A DNA stretch of 39,166 nucleotides from a virus: IMG/VR virus record IMGVR_UViG_3300025574_000003, positions 1-39,166 of that record; one strand, 5' to 3'. The translations under genes were made by a program, and so were the position numbers. Below, piece by piece: positions 6,974 through 13,394 of this stretch. A model generated the notes under the pieces. The model searched no databases. It was given only the letters and a program-made list of their open reading frames with translations, and had not been told where the DNA came from. Numbering within the stretch: position 1 is the stretch's first letter; every line of letters starts with the position of its first letter.

Positions 6974-7340
6974 GTCAATAATCATTGCAGAAGAACGGGC
7001 CAACAAGACGCTTAAATGGGAAAGACTCTTAGAATACCAGTTAAAATGCCTTGGCCTAAAAGACGTATATTTGGGCGTTTCGCAATTCAAATTTCATCCT
7101 ACCCGCCAATGGGCCTATGACCGTGGATGGCCTGAATTGATGTTCGTGATTGACATTGACGGTGGGGAGTGGATGAAACGTAGTGGGCACAACACAGGTA
7201 ATGGAATGCGCCGGGATCGAGAAAAGGATTGCGAGGCCCTATTAGCCGGGTATAAAATAATGCGTTTTACCGGCGATATGGTCGATGAGGGAGTGGCGGC
7301 GGCTTATATTGAAAAGCTCTTTAAAGGATTCAAAACATGA
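6918..7340 (+). CDS. Probable PD-(D/E)XK-type endonuclease (140 aa)
   Basis: The start is uncertain: ATG at 6918 or 6894, both inside the previous gene. The conserved block FKFHPTRQWAYDRGW, then FVIDIDGGEW, then NGMRRDREKDCEALLAGYKI and MRFTGDMV matches small phage and Vsr/DUF559-like nucleases, whose usual form is FDFAWP...EIDGG. D replaces the usual first E of E-I-D here. It could be a nicking enzyme or junction resolvase acting on recombination or packaging intermediates. Confidence 0.7.
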   Translation: MILSPIPKAKKKTYKPNARSIIIAEERANKTLKWERLLEYQLKCLGLKDVYLGVSQFKFHPTRQWAYDRGWPELMFVIDIDGGEWMKRSGHNTGNGMRRDREKDCEALLAGYKIMRFTGDMVDEGVAAAYIEKLFKGFKT

Positions 7341-7615
7341 ACTTTAAAACTTGCCAGGATTGCGGGAAGCGATCAATTGATGATAGGTGTAGGCGTTGCC
7401 GTTTAAAGGACGTTGAGCTTTGCACCAAATGCCAAAGGCCATTGAGCATCAAAAACAAAGAACTGCATCAAACTGAGCATCCTGGCGCTTGCCCTAATGC
7501 CAATGGACATTTCCCACGCAAGCGACCCAATGCTCCCAGGAAGCCTGAATATGCGTTCCATGCGGCAACGCCTTACAGTTGGAATAAGAAAGCCCTTGGA
7601 GGACGTTTCAAATGA
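7337..7615 (+). CDS. Double zinc-ribbon protein (92 aa)
   Basis: The ATG at 7337 overlaps the upstream stop (ATGA). Cysteine pairs CQDC, CRRC and CTKC with a later H-C group form at least two zinc knuckles in the first 60 residues. The C-terminal part is basic and proline-rich. The position next to a nuclease is reminiscent of recombination or late-control accessory zinc proteins, but no family match is claimed. Confidence 0.65.
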   Translation: MNFKTCQDCGKRSIDDRCRRCRLKDVELCTKCQRPLSIKNKELHQTEHPGACPNANGHFPRKRPNAPRKPEYAFHAATPYSWNKKALGGRFK

Positions 7616-7794
7616 AGCCAGTTGAATTCAAACAAGTGCCATACTTTGCCAAGGATGTTATTTGTCCTAAAGACGATTGTATGCTCCCTGCCGCCGAATC
7701 TCATCTTGATGATACCGGACTTGTCCATGAAATGATTAACATTTGCCCGATGGGCCACCATTGGAGGGTACAGTTACTTGAAGGTTCCCGCTAA
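7612..7794 (+). CDS. Zinc-ribbon-like protein (60 aa)
   Basis: The ATG at 7612 overlaps the preceding TGA. ICPKDDCML and ICPMGHHW are arranged as two halves of a metal site with histidines. It belongs to the same run of coupled cysteine-rich genes. Function unknown. Confidence 0.6.
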   Translation: MKPVEFKQVPYFAKDVICPKDDCMLPAAESHLDDTGLVHEMINICPMGHHWRVQLLEGSR

Positions 7795-7969
7795 AAAGAA
7801 CCCGCTAGGGCTTAACCAAAAACGCACACTCACATTCAGGGACTTGCTTGAAGAACTGGATGAGTACATCGAAGAACGCCACTATGACAAGATCAAAGAA
7901 ATCGAAGAGGCGCATAAAAAAAGGACGATGGCTGATGGGGCCACCGTCCAGGTCAAGCAGGAGGTTTAG
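7778..7969 (+). CDS. Small charged helical protein, last gene of early operon (63 aa)
   Basis: The TTG at 7778 lies within the end of the previous gene. The product is highly charged and helical (LLEELDEYIEERHYDKIKEI) with a basic N-terminus. It ends 6 bp before the converging papain-like gene, with no hairpin terminator visible between them. Function unknown. Confidence 0.5.
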   Translation: MKVPAKKNPLGLNQKRTLTFRDLLEELDEYIEERHYDKIKEIEEAHKKRTMADGATVQVKQEV

Positions 7970-7975
7970 AGATGT

Positions 7976-8731
7976 TTAATTCACTGACCTTATCGTCCAG
8001 AAGTCCGAAGATAATCCTGAATTAGCAACGTACAAATAAGGCAGATAAAAGTAGCCTTCTAACCCCCAGCCACTACCCCACGAATTGCGAATCAAGAAGG
8101 CCGATTTAGAATCATCGTATCCAACGGCCATAACCGCATGACCGCCAATACATTGCTCACTAGGATCGGGCATTGGCACAATTCCGGTTTGAGCTACTTC
8201 GGCAGACTCAAATGACTCATAAACCGAAATGCCAAGCACGAATGGAAAGCCATCAGCCAAACACGCCTTCAAATGGTTTAAGTCTTGTTGAAGGGATAGG
8301 TACTGAATGGCCTTATTGTTCATAGCGTCTTCGTAACATTCAGCTATTGGTTTTGTTGCGAAAGCGGATATGTCATAAGGCCATTCTTTTTCAGAGCAAA
8401 CGCCTAGTTTTGCAATTGAAGACATTCCATCACGGATTTGAGCCCCGTTATCTTGGCTCACATCTCCCTCAATAACACGCTCGTTGTAATAGATAAATAA
8501 TCGGCTAGGGGCAACGTCCGGCAACTGTTGACGAATCAATTCAAACTCGAAAGCGCCACCAATGGCGTTAGCGGTACATGAACCAAGTTCTCCTTGATCG
8601 TAAACAGTAGGACACCCAGGACGCAAATCAATGACCGATGGAAGAGGTATAGCAACGGGAGGCGCAAGCTTTAAATCCCGGAAGTCAGGAATGTCTCGTT
8701 TCCACCCGTACCGCTTTATCTTTCGTGACAC
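7976..8731 (-). CDS. Papain-like (C1) cysteine protease (251 aa)
   Basis: The core of a C1A peptidase is complete. It has oxyanion Q46 (YDQGELG), catalytic C52 (GSCTANA), H198 (IGGHAVMAVGYDD) and N216 (IRNSWGSGWG), with the usual GxGYF after it. The N-terminal stretch RYGWKRDIPDFRDL resembles the short leader of bacterial C1 proteases. No signal peptide is seen. It is the last gene of the late leftward operon, after a block of exported and lysis proteins. It could help lysis, process virion proteins, or attack host proteins; the sequence does not decide. Confidence 0.9.
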   Translation of the reverse strand: MSRKIKRYGWKRDIPDFRDLKLAPPVAIPLPSVIDLRPGCPTVYDQGELGSCTANAIGGAFEFELIRQQLPDVAPSRLFIYYNERVIEGDVSQDNGAQIRDGMSSIAKLGVCSEKEWPYDISAFATKPIAECYEDAMNNKAIQYLSLQQDLNHLKACLADGFPFVLGISVYESFESAEVAQTGIVPMPDPSEQCIGGHAVMAVGYDDSKSAFLIRNSWGSGWGLEGYFYLPYLYVANSGLSSDFWTIRSVN

Positions 8732-8733
8732 GA

Positions 8734-9240
8734 TTAAAACTTAGCCAATTGAGCAATAGCCCCCGAAAACAGGCCAAGCGGGATAGAGGCGTCCACTAGA
8801 GTTTGGCGGCTACCATCCTGAAAGTTGAAGGTTTCAAAAATTCCACCAACAACGCCTTGGAATTCAGGAAGAACTAATCCAACCGAGCCTTTGACGATAA
8901 TGGACTTATTCAAATTTGAGTTAATCCAATCGCCAGCATCCAAATAAAGACCGGCACTCAAACCACCGTAGGGCGTCACATTCACGGTCCCATCAGTGGC
9001 TTGAACAATGCTGTCCAGAAAGATGCCATAGGAGAAATCAAATCCATAGCTAGGAGCATTGATTCCAGACCCAAAAGCAACGCTAGTTGTCGGGATCAAG
9101 TCCATGGACAAATAGCTAGGAGCCGTAGCGCCAAAAGTAACTTTCGGAGCTTCCGTAATCCCAAAAGGCGCACCAGGCAAGTCCCAAGCGAATGAACTAG
9201 AGGCGATTAGTAAAAACGCTAAAGCGTATAGTGTTTTCAT
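8734..9240 (-). CDS. Exported beta-rich protein (168 aa)
   Basis: It has a clear signal peptide (MKTLYALAFLLIASSSFA, cleavage about residue 18). The mature part is glycine-rich with alternating hydrophobic stretches (GLSAGLYLDAG, KGSVGLVLPEF, VVGGIFETFNF) and ends in F. This resembles a small outer-membrane beta barrel and would imply a host with an outer membrane. The start overlaps the stop of the holin-like gene by one base. Function unknown. Confidence 0.7.
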   Translation of the reverse strand: MKTLYALAFLLIASSSFAWDLPGAPFGITEAPKVTFGATAPSYLSMDLIPTTSVAFGSGINAPSYGFDFSYGIFLDSIVQATDGTVNVTPYGGLSAGLYLDAGDWINSNLNKSIIVKGSVGLVLPEFQGVVGGIFETFNFQDGSRQTLVDASIPLGLFSGAIAQLAKF

Positions 9241-9455
9241 TATTTGCCGTCCAAGTGCAGAACGCCAGCAACCAACGTCAATTCACCGCTTAAAAGTTGA
9301 AGAACTAACGTCAAATGCGGATCGGTAGTAAACGTGCTAGAAACCAAGGAAACGGTCCCAAGCGCCAAGGCCATAATCACATCAGGATTAAACAACGGAG
9401 GTTTCGGGTCCGCAACGGGAGCCGGTACAACAGCAACTTGAATCGGATCAGGCAT
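9240..9455 (-). CDS. Holin-like small membrane protein (71 aa)
   Basis: The frame is open from 9491, but the ATG at 9455 follows AAAGGAGATTAAG and is the better start. After a proline-rich N-terminus come two hydrophobic segments (VIMALALGTVSLVSS and LTLVLQLLSGELTLVAGVL). Size, two membrane spans and position next to the endolysin suggest a holin, but holins lack conserved motifs so this is context-based. Confidence 0.55.
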   Translation of the reverse strand: MPDPIQVAVVPAPVADPKPPLFNPDVIMALALGTVSLVSSTFTTDPHLTLVLQLLSGELTLVAGVLHLDGK

Positions 9456-9530
9456 CTTAATCTCCTTTATTTTGAAAGAATCTATCGCCAAAAAGTATTA
9501 TACACACCCAAAAGAACAAGACAACCCATT

Positions 9531-10043
9531 TCACCGCTTATCTCCTTCATAAATGCTAGTGAATTGCTCAACCCCGGCATAATACTGAGTGGCGTTTCGC
9601 CAATCCATGCCCTTATTCCATTCTTTTATGGCGTGTTCTTCGCCATGCAGTTGATAAAGCACCAGAAACCGCCTGGAAGCGGCCCTTATCTTGTAAGGGA
9701 GTGTCATTTGTCCATAGTGAAGACGATCCCCTAGTTCTTTAGACCCTTTTTCCATCGTTCTGTGGTGACAGCCCAAAAACCCCCATTTGTGGTTTAGCCT
9801 TTCCCCCCCACCGCATTCCATGATTGAAATGCCAGCGAGACAAGCCATGACACGCTCATTGCCATTAGCGCCAATATATGTTTCCCTGGCGAAGTCAGCC
9901 ACTTCGTCAGGAGGGATGTCGGGCATCTTCATGGCCCAAAAAGACTTGACCTGTTTATAATGGTCTATCATCGGCGAAGAGTGGATCGCCGGATCGCAGA
10001 AGTTAGGAAGTAGGAGAAGACTAAAAACTATTGATAATTTCAA
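9531..10043 (-). CDS. Lytic transglycosylase/lysozyme-like endolysin (170 aa)
   Basis: The TTG at 10043 gives an N-terminal hydrophobic segment (LSIVFSLLLLPNF), probably a signal or release-type anchor; no good ribosome site is seen. SIMECGGGERLNHKWGFLG (about residues 73-91) puts E76 at the position of the catalytic glutamate of the lysozyme/SLT fold. The later HAIKEWNKG and YYAGVEQFTSIY resemble the substrate-groove helices. It probably degrades peptidoglycan at lysis. It overlaps the DUF5675 gene by 23 bp. Confidence 0.7.
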   Translation of the reverse strand: MKLSIVFSLLLLPNFCDPAIHSSPMIDHYKQVKSFWAMKMPDIPPDEVADFARETYIGANGNERVMACLAGISIMECGGGERLNHKWGFLGCHHRTMEKGSKELGDRLHYGQMTLPYKIRAASRRFLVLYQLHGEEHAIKEWNKGMDWRNATQYYAGVEQFTSIYEGDKR

Positions 10044-10413
10044 GCTTGAAGGGTTGCCGATTTGTTAGTGAAGCAAACTCATCAAAAGCGATTCCGCTAT
10101 TTTCGATGCCCAATTTAGCCTCAACCAAGTTTATGTCTTTGCCTAACCCAATGCACCCTAAAAGGTCCGAAGGCCAGTTTGCTTTATGCATCTCAATGAA
10201 AGTGCGTCCATTAACATCTTGCAATTGAGGAACCAAAAATCCGAAGTCCGGAGACATGACCCAAATGACATTATAAATTCCAGCGGGGATGCACGAAAGA
10301 TCGGGATGATTGTCGCCGTTATTGTAAGGCAATTCAATGGTATAGAGGTTAAGCAAACGGCCAATAAGCATACCAGCAATAGAGATGATTCGATATAAAG
10401 TGTAGGTTTCCAT
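10021..10413 (-). CDS. DUF5675 protein (130 aa)
   Basis: It carries the DUF5675 pattern: TIELPYNNGDNHPDLSCIP followed by AGIYNV, then FIEMHKANWPSDLLGCIGLG, then NSGIAFDEF. The conserved H and the GC pair resemble an active site related to the L,D-transpeptidase-like or lysis-associated folds, but no activity is proven for the family. It lies in the lysis block and its start overlaps the upstream stop. The N-terminal IISIAGMLIGRLL could be membrane-associated. Confidence 0.82.
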   Translation of the reverse strand: METYTLYRIISIAGMLIGRLLNLYTIELPYNNGDNHPDLSCIPAGIYNVIWVMSPDFGFLVPQLQDVNGRTFIEMHKANWPSDLLGCIGLGKDINLVEAKLGIENSGIAFDEFASLTNRQPFKLEIINSF

Positions 10414-10779
10414 CTAAACTCTTTTTCTTTCCAACGCACTTACCCGCATTACCAAGTTTCTCATGTCGACCCTGCATTCGGTTCTTTCGCTTTCGCATTT
10501 ATTCAAAAGAACCTTAGCGGCCCTAAATTCTTTCTTTATTCCAGAAAAATTTAAGTTTATGTTTTTAATCTTTTGCTCTAATCGAGCTATTTGGATCATA
10601 GGATGCGCTACCTTTTTTCTAAACTTGCCCTTCATCCTGAAAGGCCAATTGAGCTTTATCCATCCCCAAAGCCATCCACCAACACCCTCAAAGAAGCCCA
10701 TCTTTGATGCAACGCCGATAGTACCACCCAAAAAGATCGTCAAAGCGTGAGGCCAATAGTGTTGAATTAAGGAAACCAC
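10414..10779 (-). CDS. Membrane-anchored coiled-coil protein, spanin- or holin-like (121 aa)
   Basis: The GTG at 10779 follows CCTTGAGAGGGGAGTTTG, the same leader type as the early genes on the other strand. One transmembrane segment (HALTIFLGGTIGVASKMGFF) is followed by a basic stretch and a long charged helix (about residues 60-118, IARLEQKIKNINLNF). This layout and the lysis context fit an inner-membrane spanin (Rz type) or another accessory lysis protein. No outer-membrane lipoprotein partner is obvious. Confidence 0.6.
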   Translation of the reverse strand: MVSLIQHYWPHALTIFLGGTIGVASKMGFFEGVGGWLWGWIKLNWPFRMKGKFRKKVAHPMIQIARLEQKIKNINLNFSGIKKEFRAAKVLLNKCESERTECRVDMRNLVMRVSALERKRV

Positions 10780-10791
10780 CAAACTCCCCTC

Positions 10792-10869
10792 TCAAGGCCA
10801 ATTGAATGTGGTACTCATCACTACCAATATCCCTATGATTATCGCCACGCCAACTATGCGATTAACCAC
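10792..10869 (-). CDS. Possible membrane micropeptide (25 aa)
   Basis: The GTG at 10869 follows TAGGGGGATGGG. The 25-residue product is almost entirely one hydrophobic span (VGVAIIIGILVVMS) ending FNWP, and its stop lies inside the leader of the spanin-like gene. A lysis-block micropeptide is plausible, but a frame this short could occur by chance. Confidence 0.4.
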   Translation of the reverse strand: MVNRIVGVAIIIGILVVMSTTFNWP

Positions 10870-10878
10870 CCCATCCCC

Positions 10879-11202
10879 CTAGAGTTTGATCGAGCCTTCA
10901 AGTAATCCGTTGAGCAGGATGCCGCCGAATTCAAAGCCGAGGTCTTTTAGGAAACGAACGTCTTGTCCGGGGCCATCGTGGTTCACCGCTTCATAAGCGA
11001 AGCATGTCGAAAGCGTGATACACGCCGGGGCCAAGAAGTCCTTGCCCGTCACCACCTTCACCGCATCCACGCCCACATACGCTCCCGTCGCACACCCCAA
11101 GTAATGCTCCGCATCCGTGTAGCTATCCGCATGGCTCACTTGAGCGCAGATCAAAGACACTACGAATAAGACGCCTAGGAATATCCAATAGTTGGATTTC
11201 AA
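10879..11202 (-). CDS. Exported hypothetical protein (107 aa)
   Basis: The TTG at 11202 overlaps the upstream stop (TTGA). A signal peptide or anchor is clear (YWIFLGVLFVVSLICAQVSHA). The mature part, TDAEHYLGCATGAYVGVDAV with FAYEAVNHDGPGQD, resembles small periplasmic or membrane proteins with buried helices. No confident family. It belongs to the late secreted block. Confidence 0.6.
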   Translation of the reverse strand: MKSNYWIFLGVLFVVSLICAQVSHADSYTDAEHYLGCATGAYVGVDAVKVVTGKDFLAPACITLSTCFAYEAVNHDGPGQDVRFLKDLGFEFGGILLNGLLEGSIKL

Positions 11203-12344
11203 GGCTTTGTCGCATCAATCATCAACACAACAGGCGTTTCGGTCGTAGTTGGAGTTGCGCCAGTGAATGAATAAAACAAGTATTTAACATTAGCAACGTT
11301 GGCGTTGGCTCCGTTAGTGGCCCCCTGAGAAACGTTCCCAAAGGAAGTTGTAAACGTACCCGATAATCCGTAATAACCGTAAGCCATTAATTGTGGGGAA
11401 GTATTATTAACTGTCCCGTCATAAGATTTTCTTAACTGGATACCAGGAGTGGACTGAGCGGTAAACGGAGCGGCACGATCATACTGAACAAATCCATCAA
11501 AATAAGGGTAGTAACCATTCAAGGTGACAACTCCGCTAGTTGTAAGTGATGGCAAAGTTACCGAAACTGCATAAACTTGTTCACTAATCGGCGTCGCAGT
11601 AGCAACGGGGGTGAGCGTACCCGTGGGGGTGGCAGTTGGATTCCCGGCTTGCTGTGTAGCAATAGATTGGGCCAAAGCAATTTGAGTCAATTGCAAAGAA
11701 GCCAATGATACCCCAGGAGCCGGAAGTTGAGTTTGGGTGGGCGTCACAGTAACGGTTGGTGTAAGAGTCGGAGTTGTAGTAAGAGTCGGGGTTTTAGTTA
11801 ATGTTAAAGTAGTAGACGGAGTTGGAGTAATAGTCAGGGTTGGAGTAGTAGTTCTAGTAAGTGTTATTGTAGGAGTGGTTGTCTGCGTTCTGGTTTGAGT
11901 CGGAGTAGTTGTTAGACATGGATATACAAACGAAATGTTTCCAGAAGGATCAAGGCAATTTAAACTTAAAACGTTGTCGCCAGCAATGACAACGATGTTT
12001 CCAGAGTACCCAGTAGACGGAACTTGAACTGTTTGAATTACAGTTAAAACTGTGACTCCGGTATTAAAAGTTGTATAACCGCTATCCCCGCCAGCGCAAC
12101 TTATATTTTTTCCCTGAAAAGATGAATACGCCGCCGATGATGCTGTTGTGGCCGCCGAAAATAAAATATCATAGCTGATTGGGTTAAAATCAGCCGAAGT
12201 TGTTATTTTGAAAGTGACGGGAATCGTATTCCCCGGATTGGCACATGAAGCGACGCCGGTAATACTAACGGCAGAAACCTGGGCCTTAGATGTTAATGGG
12301 ATTCCAATCATTAACAGGAATAAAGCCAAAATCATTTTTTTCAT
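11199..12344 (-). CDS. Exported protein with Thr/Pro-rich linker (381 aa)
   Basis: The protein has a signal peptide (MKKMILALFLLMIGIPLTSKA), then a beta-sandwich-like domain (about residues 23-143) with a cohesin-like opening (NPGNTIPVTFKI, YDILFSA) and paired cysteines. A threonine/proline linker follows (about 144-210, units such as TPTLT). A second beta-rich domain (about 255-381) is last. Such linkers are typical of secreted multidomain bacterial surface proteins, not of virion proteins. It may be host-derived cargo or a surface or adhesion factor. It has its own promoter candidate. Confidence 0.7.
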   Translation of the reverse strand: MKKMILALFLLMIGIPLTSKAQVSAVSITGVASCANPGNTIPVTFKITTSADFNPISYDILFSAATTASSAAYSSFQGKNISCAGGDSGYTTFNTGVTVLTVIQTVQVPSTGYSGNIVVIAGDNVLSLNCLDPSGNISFVYPCLTTTPTQTRTQTTTPTITLTRTTTPTLTITPTPSTTLTLTKTPTLTTTPTLTPTVTVTPTQTQLPAPGVSLASLQLTQIALAQSIATQQAGNPTATPTGTLTPVATATPISEQVYAVSVTLPSLTTSGVVTLNGYYPYFDGFVQYDRAAPFTAQSTPGIQLRKSYDGTVNNTSPQLMAYGYYGLSGTFTTSFGNVSQGATNGANANVANVKYLFYSFTGATPTTTETPVVLMIDATKP

Positions 12345-12377
12345 TGAAATTCTCCTAAATTCGTTAATGGCCCCTTA

Positions 12378-12406
12378 ATTATAAATTAATTGGCGAATTT
12401 AAACAA
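12378..12406 (-). promoter_or_regulatory. Sigma70-like promoter for secreted/lysis block
   Basis: On the minus strand, TTGTTT (12401-12406) and TATAAT (12378-12383) are separated by 17 bp. They lie in an AT-rich gap just upstream of the secreted Thr/Pro protein, with a ribosome site (TAGGAGAATTTCA) before its ATG. It could give the secreted and lysis genes expression independent of the virion genes. Confidence 0.6.
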
Positions 12407-12430
12407 CAAGATTAAAGTTGGCCAAAATGG

Positions 12431-13279
12431 CTAAACGAGCCCATAAATTAATACATGTAACCAGCCATCTAAAGCATTTCCGGTAGATGATGTGACGAGA
12501 GCCATTTCGCAAGACGTTGTGGTTCTTCCTAGAACCATTCCAAAAACCTGTGCGCTACTAGTCGCCGTTCCATCCCCGGTGACTACACAAATATAATTTG
12601 CGCTTGATTGCGTATTCAAAAAATTAATAGTAGGTTTGCCAGCGGCGGTTCTGAAAATTCCCATTCCGCTTGCGCCAGCCCCAGCAGTTAAAAGAGAAAC
12701 CCCAAATTGGTTCTCACTAGTTAAACGAATATCAACGTGAGAAGTTCCAGTGGAGGGAGTTGTCGGCGAACCGGCGACCTTATAAGTAAACGCATTTGCT
12801 CCCGTTACCGTTATTTTAAACCATCCATTATATTGCGCCTGAGTAGCTCCTTGAATCTGAACCCAATCATTTGAAGAAAATCCATGTGCGGTTAATGTAT
12901 ATGTTGCAGTAGTCCCTGATCTAGTAATTGCAGAACTTTGATTTTGGAGTGTAGTATTAAAAAGAAATCCTGCCGTAGATATATTAATTAAATTAATAGA
13001 CAAAACTCCTGCATCGGTAATCGTTCCGGCTCCCGAAAGACTAACGGGATTATATTTGCCCGTCCCGGAGTTAAAAACTAGAAATTGAGCATCGGTTGGA
13101 GCCGTTGAATTAACAGGAATAGTTTGAATTCCGATCACTGTTCCAGTATTTACGGAATTATAAAGATCATTAACCAGTTTAAGAATTCTAAATCGATCAA
13201 TGTTTGGAGTTCCGGGGCCATCATTTTTATTAGGGACGAATTCATTAACGTTTTTTTTAACTTGAAAATCACCGGCCAT
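12431..13279 (-). CDS. Tail-fibre-like virion protein (282 aa)
   Basis: The N-terminal 60 residues (FQVKKNVNEFVPN) could be an attachment region. Residues about 117-180 form a beta-domain with AHGFSSNDWVQIQGA, YNGWFKITVTG and FTYKV, a module seen repeatedly in phage tail proteins. The C-terminal part (about 185-282) is a compact beta-rich domain. It lies directly downstream of the ejection protein and a small conserved protein. It is likely a short fibre or an adaptor for receptor binding. Confidence 0.6.
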   Translation of the reverse strand: MAGDFQVKKNVNEFVPNKNDGPGTPNIDRFRILKLVNDLYNSVNTGTVIGIQTIPVNSTAPTDAQFLVFNSGTGKYNPVSLSGAGTITDAGVLSINLINISTAGFLFNTTLQNQSSAITRSGTTATYTLTAHGFSSNDWVQIQGATQAQYNGWFKITVTGANAFTYKVAGSPTTPSTGTSHVDIRLTSENQFGVSLLTAGAGASGMGIFRTAAGKPTINFLNTQSSANYICVVTGDGTATSSAQVFGMVLGRTTTSCEMALVTSSTGNALDGWLHVLIYGLV

Positions 13280-13394
13280 ATTTAGTCCTGGATTCGGCGA
13301 TTTTCTTTTGGTCGAACTCCTTAGTTTGGAATCCAGACTTTTTAGCCGCTTCTGTATGTGCCCATCGTTCTTGCTTGGCAGATAAATATGGCAT
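13269..13394 (-). CDS. Conserved small phage protein of SxxQERWAHxxAxK type (41 aa)
   Basis: The ATG at 13394 overlaps the stop of the 966-residue gene (TAATG), and its own end overlaps the fibre gene. MPYLSAKQERWAHTEAAKK followed by G and EFDQ matches a short helical protein very common in phage virion regions, whose function is unestablished. The coupled start and the recognisable motif make it a real gene despite its size. Confidence 0.75.
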   Translation of the reverse strand: MPYLSAKQERWAHTEAAKKSGFQTKEFDQKKIAESRTKYGR

